From contig CM035233.1 in assembly GCA_020226215.1 (NCBI GenBank), positions 14,775,701 through 14,839,700 on the forward strand: a stretch of DNA of 64,000 nt, given 5' to 3'. Both the position numbers and the translations under genes were made by a program. This DNA comes from Sindora glabra. Its lineage: Eukaryota; Streptophyta; Magnoliopsida; Fabales; Fabaceae. The notes beneath the pieces were generated by a model. That model searched no databases. It was given only the letters and a program-made list of their open reading frames with translations, and had not been told where the DNA came from. Of this stretch, positions 1 through 11,650 are shown in pieces (within the stretch, counting starts at the first letter, position 1; every line of letters starts with the position of its first letter).

Positions 1-45
1 GAAGCAAACTCAATTTCACAAGGATTAAAATAAAATTTTAGTCTA
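1..45. repeat. Truncated end of a foldback MITE (same family as 23536-23810)
   Basis: Bases 5-45 resemble the right terminus of the palindromic element at 23536-23810: both have a 'caatttcacaagga.taaaat' core followed by 'ttttagt'. The rest of this copy would lie before the window. Match judged by eye over about 40 bases with several mismatches. Confidence 0.4.
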
Positions 46-1966
46 AAATAATAATACCTTCTCTTACTCTATGGAATTTTGTTATTATAAAATTGTTATA
101 TTTTTACCTTATATATTAATATATATACATATATAATTATTTTAATAATTTAAAAATTAAAATTACATTAAAATTTCACCTAAAATAATAAAAATAGAAA
201 GTAATAATATTTTGTTAATTCTATATCAACTTATTTTTTTAATTTCAATTTTGTTTAAATCAATTAAATATTATTTTTGACTCATAATGTTCTATTAATT
301 ATGTTGATTTGTAATATTTAAATTTAAAATTTTCTCTTTTCTTCCTTATTTACCAATATTTAAGATTATTTAATAATTATATATAAATTTATAATTTTTA
401 ATTTTTAAATTTTTATTTTTAAATTTTTTATTGATTATCATTTTTTGCAAGTATCCCATGAAGTATAGAAATGAGATTAATTTTATCTTTAAATACGAGG
501 CATCGGATAAAGTAATACTCTATTTTCAACAATGAGGTATAAGACAATAAAAAGCCGATCTGCTCTTGCTTTAGCTTGTAATTATCTCAATTCTTGTGGA
601 GTTTAAAAGATATGTATGATTGTAATTTTCAATCATAAAGATATAGCTTATATGCAAATTTTATCGCTACTTAATTTTCATAAATCTATAAAGTTGGTAT
701 TTAATGGTGAAATTACAAAGATCTTGCTAGAGTTTTTGTGTTGCCTTTTTGTATAAAGTTGCATTTTTTATGAATATTGTAAGATCTCACAAATTTAGTA
801 TAAAAATCGTAATGGTTTTAATTTCTTAAAAAATAGATATTTTAAGAGCATATGGAAGCAGAATTCACATAAAAATTGTGAAAAAATAATGGGCAATACT
901 TCAATACTTATTTGGTGATTTTGCAAGTCTTTATGAAATTTAATATAAAAGTTCAAACATTTTCATGAAATTTTGTAATGTTTTTCAATAGAGTTGTAAT
1001 TTTGTACAAATTTTGTATTGAGTAATGAATGAGAAAAAAATTGATTCAAAATTTCACACGTCAGAAATTATCCGTAAATACAAATTTAGAAAGATTGATA
1101 TGAACTTTTATGTATATAAAATATTTCTTACCATTTTAATAGCAAATGATGTCACATCTTTTCCTATTCCATTCTTTTAAAATGTAAAATACATTTTAAA
1201 AAATAAAATAAAATATCATAATTATTAATTAAAAAATTCTAGAATAAAAATTAAGTAAATAATAATTAATTAAAGATTAATTTTTAAATTTATAACTATT
1301 TGCAATGTCATGCATAGAATAATCTACAGAATCCGACTTATTCACAGCCGACATGACTCACGGGCTTCTTAAGTCATCTTATCTTATTATCATTATAGTT
1401 TATAATAAAAACTATACCACTCATGCGAAAATACTTTTCATAAATAATTTTAAGTTTGGGTAATTCATTACTATTTAACTTTGGGCAGTTCGACGGAACT
1501 CGATTTGATTTTTCAAAAGCTTTAGTATTTTTATGTTTAATTATTTTTAATGTATTAAAATTTTTATTTTTTATTTTATATTATTTATTTTGAAATTTAA
1601 AAGAAAATAATTTGACCATATAAATATTCAATATATTAAGAAATCAAATTATTTATAAAATTACCTAACTTTTAACAGATGACAGTTGTCTAACAAATAT
1701 TACATCAATAAATTTGTGACAAAATATATACACATTAAACTTAAACACCCAAAAAATTAAAATAAAATGAATGAAAAAACAAATCCAATCCTACCTCACA
1801 AGAAACTAATAATAGAAAAAAAAAAAGCAAAAAAGACAAACCCTTCGGTCTCTATTTTCATATTCGAAAGTTCAAATGAGAGAACGAGCACTTGCATCAT
1901 CTCACTTGTCCCGTTTGTCTTCCGTCAGTTACTTAACAGAGCTAGCAAACGATAATCTACTAAATC
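46..1966. other. AT-rich intergenic DNA and ERF 3' flank
   Basis: No gene, RNA or clear transposon structure was recognised. Only short spurious ORFs occur here. The last 150-200 bases before 1967 are less AT-rich and probably hold the 3' UTR of the ERF gene, which is transcribed leftwards; the exact poly(A) site cannot be fixed. Confidence 0.5.
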
Positions 1967-2713
1967 TCACACAACCATTAGCGGAGATAACGGCGATAAC
2001 GGAGGAACGCTGAAAATCGTACCCTTAACGTCAGTGTCCCAAAACCCCTTCCAGCATGACGGCGTTAACGGGCAAACAGTTGTAGAAACGCTCTTCGGCG
2101 AAAACTCTTCCTTCTTCATCTCCTTCCTGCTTTCCATATTCTCTAATTCTATTCCCTTATTTTCATTTTCTTCCCTTTTCCTTTTCTCTCCGACATTCAC
2201 TGCGGAATCCACTTCTACCGAATTCCCAACCTCAAGAGGAAAATTCAGTATTGCTTTGCTTCCTCTCATCTTGAAAGCAGCTCTGTCGTAAGCTTTGGCA
2301 GCTTCAATGGCGGTATCAAACGTTCCAAGCCAAACTCTGGAGCCTTTTCGATTCGGATCGCGAATCTCCGCCGCGAACTTCCCCCACGGCCGCCTCCGGA
2401 CGCCTCTGTAGTGCTTGTTCTCGGCGGTTTCCGATGAGCTTTGGCTGGAACTACTTGTTGTCGGAGCCATCTTAGCCTGTTGTGAGGCAAGAGTTAAGCC
2501 CATCGGAGGAATAGTAATATTCTTCAAAGATGGTTTGCGGTTGCTTAGATTTGACGATCTTGGAGGTTTTGAGAAGGTGGGTATTGGCAAATTATGAAGA
2601 CTTGTTTGGTTGGAAAGGTAGAAGGGTGCATTATTGTTGATTGGTTCCTCTTGGGGAAGCAAGTAGTCACTAATACTGATATCAGTGTTGAAGCTAGACA
2701 CAAATTGTTGCAT
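1967..2713 (-). CDS. AP2/ERF transcription factor, group IXb (ERF5/ERF6-like)
   Basis: Nuclear DNA-binding regulator expected to bind GCC-box promoters in stress and ethylene responses (family knowledge). The 248-residue intronless protein has a serine-rich linker at about 86-94 and one AP2 domain at about 101-159, with the YRG start, RRPWGKFAAEIRDP, WLGTFDTA and a C-terminal AILNFPLEVG. The alanine and aspartate that separate ERF from DREB types (EIRDP, WLGTFDT) are present. A basic stretch GEKRKREE follows at about 175-182. The C-terminus ends PPLSPLSPLMVV; Ser-Pro pairs of this kind in ERF5/ERF6/ERF104 relatives are MAP-kinase sites, so phosphorylation by MPK3/MPK6 is inferred. I chose Met at 2713. 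The same frame is open to 3028, but that stretch contains a TATA-like box at 2851-2858 and is low-complexity, CT-rich (coding-strand) sequence typical of a 5' UTR. No frameshift or stop; probably functional. Confidence 0.92.
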   Translation of the reverse strand: MQQFVSSFNTDISISDYLLPQEEPINNNAPFYLSNQTSLHNLPIPTFSKPPRSSNLSNRKPSLKNITIPPMGLTLASQQAKMAPTTSSSSQSSSETAENKHYRGVRRRPWGKFAAEIRDPNRKGSRVWLGTFDTAIEAAKAYDRAAFKMRGSKAILNFPLEVGNSVEVDSAVNVGEKRKREENENKGIELENMESRKEMKKEEFSPKSVSTTVCPLTPSCWKGFWDTDVKGTIFSVPPLSPLSPLMVV

Positions 2714-2850
2714 GATCTTTATGTTGAATGAGATGAGATTACTTAATTTAAAGTTCTGGAAAATTTGAATGGGGAGAGAGGAGATGGAGGAGACTAGAAT
2801 TGGAAGATATGGGAAGGATTGGTTGAGTGGAAATTGGGGAGTGTGTGGAG

Positions 2851-2858
2851 ATATAAAG
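2851..2858 (-). promoter_or_regulatory. Probable TATA box of the ERF gene
   Basis: On the minus strand the sequence reads CCCTTTATATCTCC, about 140 bases upstream of the chosen ATG. This would place transcription start near 2820 and give a 5' UTR of about 110 bases. It argues against starting translation at 3028. Confidence 0.5.
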
Positions 2859-3028
2859 GGTAGAATTTTGGGGAAAGAATTGGGGTTTCGGAGTAGGTTC
2901 CTCGATGGAGAGAGGAAGCATCGTTTTGGTGAAAATTCATACGTGGAAGGAAGTGTGTTTCTTCTTAATTCTAGGTGCATCATCCTTGGTTGATATTGTA
3001 TTGACTTGTGTGCGTGTCGGGGGACCAC

Positions 3029-3519
3029 ATGTCACTAGCAAATGACATTTCCGGGGTACTTCCGGTTATACCATTAATTAACATTCGAGGTGCGTTGTTC
3101 CATGTGCAGTAATCTAACTTGTTTCAAAGAAATGTGAGAGCGAAAAATGAGATAAAAGGACAGCAGGATTATATTCCAAACTGGCTTGAAATCCATGCAT
3201 TGCACGGATTTTATTAATTTTATTAATTTTATTAATAATAATTTATAATATAATTTTAAATTTTTAAATTTTAAATTATAAAATATTCAAACAATTAATA
3301 TAAAATATATCAACTTGTTTATATCAATTAAATAATTATAAAATTAATATAATTATATTTAAGTTAAGTAAGAAGAAATAATATATGTTTTTAACTCATT
3401 GCTACTTAATAAAATTATCATATTATTGTAATATTATATTAATAGTAATCATTACCATAATTAGAAAAATACATACACATTTAAATATTAAAATAAATTA
3501 AATTCAGGGAAAATAATAT

Positions 3520-3574
<55 letters not shown>

Positions 3575-4419
3575 AAATAACATTTATTTATATGAAATTG
3601 AATGTATATACACCCATTCTTAATTCTATATATGTGTAAATTGTTACATATAATAAAAAAATTGTTTAATTTATAATCTTTTCAAATATTTTTCAAATAA
3701 AGAATATCTAATTGATTAAATACATTAGTCTTTTCAAAAGTTATATGTTGTAATGCAAACGTATATATGTTAAATATAGTCAAGGATTGAAATTTAACTT
3801 ATAATGAAAAGATGAATATATATTTACCTTTAACAAAAATTTAGATGTATTTATACTTCAATCTTTAACTGAAAAAATTATATTATATACCTTCTTAAAG
3901 CCAAACATGTAAAGTTTTTTTATCTTATCAATTTGTAAAGAAAGAACAAATGTACATTAACCTTATGTCATATCTAGAATTATAAAAAAAAAAAAATAAT
4001 TCACCTTACACAATGAAGCAAGTTATGCATAATAAATTTATTTTACATAAAAAAATTGGCACAAATTACAAAACTTATAAGAAGAGAAGGCTTACAAGTT
4101 CAAAAGGATTATTTGTTAGAATGAAATTTTCCTTCACTTACTTCTTTACTTAGAGAATATCATTATCTAAACTTATTATTTAAATTTATTCTCACTCATA
4201 TAACTATTCTAAACAAAATATTACATGTTAATATCTTCAAATAGAATAATGTCTAATTTTATTACAGTATTAGAATTTTAATATTATTATACATTATATT
4301 TTAATATAATAGATTAAATGAATGTTAAAAATTAGAAAGTAATTTTTTCTTTATTATTAAAAAATTATCTAATATAGATATGTCATATATAACTACACAA
4401 GAAAGAATCAAAAAAGAAA
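3029..4419. other. ERF promoter then AT-rich non-coding DNA
   Basis: Roughly 3029-3190 is mixed-composition promoter DNA. From about 3205 the sequence becomes extremely AT-rich with (TTTTATTAAT)-like runs and a TA microsatellite. A hairpin-like stretch at about 3192-3212 (ATCCATGC ATT GCACGGAT) resembles the terminal hairpin of plant Helitrons, but no CTRR end follows. No genes seen. Confidence 0.45.
3525..3572. repeat. (TA)24 microsatellite
   Basis: Uninterrupted TA dinucleotide run of 48 bases, likely polymorphic in length. Confidence 0.95.
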
Positions 4420-5642
4420 GGATAAAATACACTCCCCTCCCCTGAGGTTTAGCCCTAATACACTCCCTTCCCATTGGTTTTCAATTTTAAACTGCAAGTC
4501 CCTGAAGAATGGAAAACTATTACTCTCCCCTCCCTTGATCCCTAATTTCTGTTACTGTGCCTAACAGAAATTCTGTGAGGTGTAACAAATATTTTAGACA
4601 ATATTGCCCTTATGTTCACTATCCCATGAGGCTTTGCACTTTTCAGTTGAGAAGTTGTGCTATTTTCATGTCTCTCCGGCTGTTTTGTTTGCTTTTTTGT
4701 TTCTGTTTCCTTTTTACTTTTATTTCTCCCTGTCAACCTCCGTTTTCATTTCTGTTTCCCTTTTTCTTTTATTTTTCCCTATCAATGAATAAAGGAAAGT
4801 GTATTAACCCTATCATGCTTTTTGGAAAAGAAGCTACGATGAAGTATGATATAAATTTTGGAAATCTGTGAGCCATAAAATTCATGATTTTCCCCCTTGA
4901 TGACCATTTTCCTCAAGTTCTTCTTGTCTCATCCTTTCTCATGTGTGCCTCATATGGATTAATCATAGGGGCTAACATAGCTACACCTGAAATTTTAGTT
5001 AAGAATATCATATATCACATTAGACAAGCAATGTATATCTTTGGTATTTCTAAAGGAGGAGTTAAGAAAAGGAACAAGCATGTCGAATAAGAAATTTAAT
5101 AGAACCCAACAAGTACTTTAGGGGAATTTAAACATTAACACAAAGATAAACAACCTGCAATTCTCTCAGCATTATATCTGAGTGCAGCCTAAGCATGAAT
5201 GCATCCACTTGAGTGGCAAAGTACCTAGAACTTGTCACTAACATTGACAGCGGCAGCCAGGTGCAACATATCCAAAATAGATGAGTTTAGATTTCGATTG
5301 GGATGAGGATCGCTCTCCCCAAAGCTAGGAAGATCATAGGTGACTAAACGAACACCATACTCTCCCTGTTAACTACAATTGTCTTTTTCACGCAGCAGAG
5401 GTGAGAAGGAGTAATACAGCAAAGGAGCGAAGCCAAAAAAGGGTTTCATTTGTCGAGGAGCTTTTAGCTTTTCTTCGATTTTTCTTTTTCATTTGTAATG
5501 AAAGGTAATTTTATCCAAATATATAGTAAAGTAACACTGTCTCTTACTGTTAACTTTAGGGGAGGTTCAGCCTAAAATTAAAAATCAAGGGGAGGGAAGT
5601 GTATTAAGACTAAACCTCAGGGGAGGGAAGTGTATTTTACCT
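4420..5642. mobile_element. Pack-MULE (non-autonomous Mutator-like element with captured gene)
   Basis: The element is 1223 bp. Its ends form an inverted repeat of about 75 bp: the left end reads GGATAAAATACACTCCCCTC and the right end, reversed, AGGTAAAATACACTTCCCTC, and the match continues through a 'CCTGAGGTTTAG..TTAATACACT' core. It is flanked by a perfect 9-bp direct repeat AAAAAGAAA at 4411-4419 and 5643-5651, the size expected for Mutator-like transposons. There is no transposase inside; instead the interior carries part of an alpha/beta-hydrolase gene in the minus direction with its intron. Mobilisation would need a MULE transposase in trans. Confidence 0.85.
4805..5365 (-). pseudogene. 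Captured alpha/beta-hydrolase gene fragment (two exons plus intron)
   Basis: Exon A (5365-5155, minus) encodes GEYGVRLVTYDLPSFGESDP and continues through a CHSSG nucleophile-elbow-like motif to ALRYNAERIAG. Exon B (4986 to about 4805) continues with VAMLAPMINPYE and RFPKFISYF. Together they resemble the middle of plant alpha/beta-hydrolase superfamily proteins (serine hydrolase fold). The 168-bp intron 4987-5154 retains GT and AG and splices in phase, so the capture was at DNA level, not by reverse transcription. Exon A begins just after an AACAG acceptor at 5366-5370. At least three in-frame stops (two in exon A, one in exon B) fall where the family has tryptophan (TGG to TAG or TGA), consistent with cytosine deamination. 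The N- and C-terminal parts of the enzyme are absent. Dead as an enzyme; it could still be transcribed. Confidence 0.85.
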
Positions 5643-5651
5643 AAAAAGAAA

Positions 5652-8600
5652 ATAATAGTAGTAGAAGAAAATTAAAAAAACATGGAACTATGTCCAAAGA
5701 TATCAATACTCACTAATTAACAACCATAATGAAGTGACATGATAGAAAAAATCACCAATTTTTTTTAATTACTGTTGATATAGCACTACAATAATTTTAT
5801 AGGTGATTATTATCAATAACAAAATAATGTTACTTAAAAATTAAATAGCTTGTTTGGTTGAAGTCAGGACTAATCATATGTTTTAAGATTTGAGATTGAA
5901 ACACATGACAGAAATATGAGATAAAAAAAGGTCAGCTAATAAAAAAAAAAGATAAGGCAAAGAGATTGTTAGTAAAGGTTTGAATATCTTCCGATCTTGT
6001 AATGTAAATGAAGATGTGATTTTTATCAAAATAAATGAATTAGTTCCTAATTATCAATCAGTGCTTATAGAAATCAATCAAATAAGAGAAAAAAATTAGT
6101 AAGATCATTTTAGAGAGGACAAAAATATATGAAAATTATAAAAACTTAGTAAATCAAATGTAGAAATTTGAAAAGATTATGAAAATACAATAAATGAGAT
6201 AAAGAAATTCAAGAAATTTTCTTAATTTAATATAAATTACTATATATAAATGAGAGATTTAGTCCTAGAAAATGCATTAAATCAAGAAAAGAGATTAGAG
6301 AGATTATGAAAATGAAATCAAAGAGATTATGCATGTGTATGACTTATTTCAACATAATATTTATCAAGAAAAAATGACAAATTAAGATGTGATAAATTAT
6401 AAAAATAATACTTGACAAAAAAGGAGGTAAAGAACATCATAATTAATACACATAACAAGTTATAAGAATGAGACTTGATATAAAAAGATGTAAAAAATAT
6501 TATAGTTAATATATAATATATAAATATAGATGCATTAGTAAATTTTTATTTATTTATTCAAAAAAAATTTATATCCAATATTTGCATTGAACCTTGATTA
6601 ATCTAGAATTAAGTCAACTTAAATCTCAATTAAAAAACTTTTTAAACATTTATTTTCTTTATTCATAAAATATAAACTCAAAATTTTATATAATAAGCAC
6701 CAAAATTTAACTATTTATCTCAATGTTAACTTTTTGTAAGTAGGATGATGCCGACAAGGCCTAAACCGGAAATATCACTGACTTAAGAAATTTTGTTTTA
6801 CTTGGAATGAAGCTTGACCGCAAGGTTGGAGCCCGTGCGTGCTTCCCAAGATAAGAAAATGTGCGTTCCTCCTTCACGCGAGATTTAGAATCCCAAAACT
6901 TGCAAGAAAAGTAAAACGAAATTTCTTAAAATTACATTCTTAAAATTAAAAAATTCGAACATAATAATTAATAAATTATATAAAATTATAATTTTACTTT
7001 TAAATAATAATTCATATACATAATTTTATTCCTTAATTTTACTATTTAAAAATAGAATTATTTATATGAAAAGATAAAATTATATATATGAACTATTTTT
7101 TAATAACAAAATTGTAATTATATATAATTTAAAAATTATTTTACTAGTATCCTAAAATTTTAAGGATAAAATTATTAATTTTATCATATTTTTATATATA
7201 ATAAATTTAAATTGACCACCTCAAAAATTTAAAGTGTCGTATATCTTACAAAAAATTTAATGCCCGGCCCTCTTAAGCAATAAATTTTTGTTTAATTGCA
7301 CAATTTTTCCTTATAAAACTGTTGTTTAAATTATTTTAATTCACTAATGTTCGATATCTTTACAAAAAATTTTGGTGAAAATATTTTACCAAAAAAATTT
7401 AAAAAAAAAAACTCATCCTGCAATTTTTTCTTAAAGCAAAAGATAATTTTAGATTCAATGTCAAAATTCATTTTTGAGTGAATCTAAATCCTCTAATTTT
7501 TTTTATCATTTTTATAATATTTTTAAAGATATAGATACACAGTTTTAATTCTAGAATTGACTAGAACTATCAAAAAAACTCACAGGCTACGAGTTCTTAT
7601 GGATATGGGCCCCTATTTTAGAGAACTTATTTAAATGTGTACTAATTTTTATTATAGTCCACATAGGCCAATCCATTAATAGGATGGGCCACATGTAAAA
7701 TTCTTTTCGAATACTTCATTTTTTAATTTTTTATATAGATTCAAAATTTTAATTATACAAAATCACATTCTCTTCCCCCACTTTTAGTTATTTAGTATTA
7801 TATTGTGAATTATTTCTATTTAATATTTTTAATTTTGTGGCTATTTTATAAGTTATATGTAAATTATGATTATATATAGTTTTTAAATTTATTATTGATT
7901 TATGAATGGATATGCAATACTTTGTAATGATTAAATTTTTATTATTATTTAAAAGCTTAAAACTTTAAAATATTTAAATTAAAAAAATCTACAAATTGGC
8001 CCTTTTATTTGAAGGCCTTCATGGATGAGTCCAGCTTGGCCTATTGTTAACTCTAGGATTCATTATCTTTTTTTTATTAGAACTCTTAATTGTAAATAAA
8101 AAATTTATATTTATTTTTTTAAAAATTCAATAGGTTTATTTATCAGTAAATGCACCCAATCCAATTCTATTTAGAATCTAGCTAAGGAGATTTATACCTT
8201 TTTTATTACAATCTATGGCCTCTTATCACTATGAGACCATGTCAAACCAAGAAGTAAAAGATCATAATACTAGACATTAAAGCTCATTGAAGGTTTATGT
8301 CCTCCAACGGTTTTGGTGGATCGGTTGTAAAAATTAGAATATAATATGTAGGCGACACAAAAACTCTAATTGGTTTCCTTTTATGAACCTAAATGGTTTA
8401 TGCCCATGCCTATATGTAAACCTCTATCTCTCAAGGGTTAATTCTAACAATAATAACTAAAGCAATATATTATGAATTAGGACCCTCTATAATCAATGGA
8501 ACTGTAGTTCTTTAAATCTAAGCCTTTCATTACTTCTTAATTAATCCTCACCTTTAATTCAAGTGCACTATTTCACTTAAAGCATTTATACTCCTTCATT

Positions 8601-9689
8601 TTATTTTTCTTTTCTTCTTCAAAAAGAGGGATCATGTTGCAAGGCCTCATTACCTCCATTTTGAGATAATTGAAACCAACACCTCATTATTTCTTATCTT
8701 TTTATCTTCTTTAAGGATGAAGGACCATTATTGCAAAGCAATCACCTCTTTCTTCCCAATGACAATCTAAATCAAAAGAGAATTATAGATTTACAAAAGT
8801 AAGTCTTAATTTCAAGATTTTTAGCAAAGAAATATTGCTTCTCCTGTAGTGACACTTAAAACCAAAAGAATACCTATAAAGTTATTATTGTAAAATTTAT
8901 TTAATATCTTATAATTAATCATATTTATTTTATTATTAGTGGTAGAATTTGTTTTGTGTTCTTAATTTTTATTTCGGTATGAGATTAAATTGTATGAATG
9001 GGAATATTAGACATAATTATAATAATAACAATTATTTTTCACAATTGCACACTAAGTGTTTGATAAATTGCTTCTGTGATAAAAATAAAATGCTGATAAC
9101 TATCATTTTAGGTGTTCTATTTTTTTACATTCAAAAACACTTTCAAAATGAGATAAAATATAACTTTTTTCATTTGAAATGCATCAAAAAACTTTCTAAC
9201 TCCTTGGTCTCCTTTCAACTTAAAGGTTGCCTACATATTTATAGGATTTGAACTTACAAGTTTTAAAGAAAGATATTTAAAGTATAACAATGGTAAAATT
9301 TATTAAATTAGAACATATATGATTGAAGACTGCCTCAAAATCCTCAATTTTGGTAACTTAATTTAAATATATCATTGAAAGCATTTAACACTTAATTAAA
9401 TCCAATATCAATTAGATTTTCATTCATCTGTTAGGAAGATAAATTATTACTTTAAGAAACTTAGGATGCTAGCTGCATTAAAAGAAGTTTGAATTTCCTA
9501 GGAAAAATAAATAGAAAAGTGCCTTAGTAAATTAAGAATAGCTCAAATGTTTAATTAGTAAATTGTTGTACTTTAAGATGCTAATTTTGAAAACCATCAT
9601 TACACTAAGACATTTTCTTCCTTTTAAGTTATTTCTACCTAACTTTTAAGATGTATTCCTCTTCTCATCCTATCTCTCTTCTTAATGAC
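5652..9689. other. AT-rich intergenic DNA with small repeats
   Basis: No intact gene. Contains the small inverted-repeat element at 6783-6929. A block at about 8045-8850 has LTR-like character (8045-8449 starts TGTTAAC and ends TTCTAACA) but no target duplication. TTCTCCTGTAGTG at 8834-8846 resembles a CACTA terminus without a partner. Confidence 0.4.
6783..6929. mobile_element. Small MITE-like element with 21-bp inverted ends
   Basis: Left end TTAAGAAATTTTGTTTTACT (6783 onward) matches the reverse complement of the right end (6909-6929) with a single mismatch in 21 bases. The 147-bp body is notably richer in GC than its surroundings. No target duplication was identified, so the superfamily is unknown. 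Confidence 0.5.
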
Positions 9690-11650
9690 TTTAACACTAT
9701 GAAAATGTTAATTATCATCATTGTGCTTTCATTTGTATTTGGAATAGATGAAGAAACATCAAGATTATTAGTTTTTAATCCCAAATTGCTCTTACAAGTT
9801 TCTTTAACTTGAGTACCTATCTATTACCTTATTCACCAAAATGTATGCTTTTGTACAATTAGATGCTTTGGCTGCTAGTCTCATAAATTTTTGACAAATT
9901 TATCTATAATGTTAGCTAACATTAGGATTATTGTCTTCTTAGATATTCTTTCTTCTTAGTCTTGCACATATCCATTTTTAGCATCCCTTATCCACCATTT
10001 CCACTTTTAAAGAATGATGACATAAAATGCCAAAGGTCTTAAACTTTTTTGCAACTATATAAAATCATGTTATTGGAAGCATCAAAATAAACTTTGAACT
10101 CTGAGTTGCTATTATACATACTAATCACATATTTGGATATTGCTTCAGTTTCATTTCAATGTTTTACACATGTTGCATGATACAAATTATACTCTTTTTG
10201 AAAAATATAAAAAATTATAAAAGTATAAATTTGTATAACTTGTTGTAATAGAGGTGACCTTTCCTAACTCAACTTTGGTAATTTCTATCTAGATTGAAAT
10301 TCACACTATAACTCATTGTACTATTTATCATAAAATAAAATAAAAACTCTTTCAAAGCCTTTAAAATTGCATTATATCCAAGTCAAACTTCAACCAATTT
10401 TTTAAATAACAATTTATGCTTTCACTTAATTGTGTACTTCGTATGCCTATTGAAAAAGTGACATATAACATTTTGCCTACTTCTCTTTAAATTTATATAG
10501 GCAATTTGACTATCAATTATCTTGAAGATTGAAGTCCATGAGCAATTTATCCTATGTTGTTTGAAAATTAATTTATTTTTCATATTCATACATGCATGCT
10601 TAAGATCTCTCAAAAAGTTAAGATTATTTTTCATCAAATCGCTAAAGTGTTTTTTGCTATTATGCATCAATTGCCTAGTGCATAATCCATGATAAGTTTC
10701 AAGCATTACCTCAAACTAAGCTTTTACTATAGCATAGTCTTAATCGATAAAGATAATTTGAGACTTCTTTTTCTTATGTATTTTCAAAAAATATTTCAAA
10801 CAACCATTTAAAAGACTCGATTATCTCAACATAAAAGAGTACAACTCTAAAAATTCTCATTCCTCTAAAATGATTAAATCCTACAAATATAGTTAGAGGT
10901 CTATATACATTAGTAGTATTGTATATTGTGTCAAGAGTGACCACATCAACAAAATAAGCATAATTCATTATCGTTACATCTACAAAAAAAATGGTGATTT
11001 GTTCCTTCACATCTAATTACATGTCAAAATAAAATGAAAGATTCTCCAATAATTCTTGTTGAAAGTGTCTTAATAAATTACCAATCTTTCTATACACTAA
11101 TTTTCTTAGCCTTTTACTATGAAGATAGCTTTTTTAATCTAAATGCATGTAACCAATATACATTTTCCGGCTAACTTGTCTACTTATTAATTGAAATGAA
11201 GCATTTTGCCTAATTCCTAAATCATTTGCTGAATCAATCTTATAAGCTTATACTTGGGAGACTTTTGTTTAATATCTTAACATGTGAGTGGTTTCCACAA
11301 GATGTAAAGCATGATTATGTTCAGTAGTAAAACCATGTACTTTATATTTTTCAATCTCTTTAATGTGCATGAATCCTATTCTTACAAAATAATTAGTTGT
11401 TTGATAATTGGTAATTAAATAATCCTTTTTGTCTTTCTTCATAAACCTTCTTTGTAATAAACAAATCAAAATGAAGTTATTTTTCTAGTTTTTTTTCACT
11501 TTTATTGATGTATTACTTTCTAACATTAAAGTTAATTTTCATACCATAGTTACTCCAAAATGTCGAAACTTCTTCTAGAATATTAAATTCCATTCCAATG
11601 TGAGGCTTCCATTCAAGCATATCTAAATCCTCATCCAACAGAAGATTTAA
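9690..11650 (-). pseudogene. FAR1/FRS-type MULE transposase remnant
   Basis: Reading leftwards, the fragments follow the order of FAR1-RELATED SEQUENCE / MULE transposase proteins. A FAR1 DNA-binding domain starts near 11630 (PHIGMEFNILEE) and ends near 11280 (TTEHNHALHLVE). A spacer (IGNLLRHFQQELLENLSF) leads to the DDE-transposase core near 11000-10620 (FVDVVTLDTIYNTTN, IESFKWLFEIF, HGLCTRQLMHNSKKH). A SWIM zinc-finger-like motif lies near 10060-10000 (SCKKF..FGILCHH). A C-terminal part (FMRLAAKAS, VIDRYSS) extends to about 9700. Multiple stops and frameshifts separate these pieces, and the longest intact stretch is under 100 residues. FRS proteins are transcription factors domesticated from MULE transposases; this copy could be a dead transposon or a dead FRS gene. 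No terminal repeats were found. Confidence 0.85.

Noticed and set aside
1767..1955. Short ORF next to the ERF gene
   Set aside because: Low-complexity Lys/Ser sequence on the strand opposite the ERF 3' region, no domain.
2034..2993. Several ORFs overlapping the ERF gene on other frames
   Set aside because: They are shadows of the AP2 coding sequence and its leader.
3192..3212. Helitron-like hairpin ATCCATGC/GCACGGAT
   Set aside because: No CTRR terminus follows on either strand within the expected distance.
4542..5090. ORFs inside the Pack-MULE on both strands
   Set aside because: The plus-strand ORFs (4557-4871, 4884-5090) run antisense to the captured hydrolase exon and have no domain; 4542-4736 minus is low-complexity terminal sequence.
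8045..8449. Possible copia-type solo LTR (TGTTAAC...TTCTAACA, 405 bp)
   Set aside because: Flanking pentamers (CCTAT and ATAAT) differ and no PBS or PPT is adjacent; only the ends look right.
8834..8846. CACTA-like terminus TTCTCCTGTAGTG
   Set aside because: The only candidate partner, CACTACA near 5785, matches over seven bases and lacks a shared 3-bp target duplication.
8949..9251. 100-codon plus-strand ORF
   Set aside because: Phe/Asn/Ile/Lys-rich translation of AT-rich DNA without any recognisable motif.
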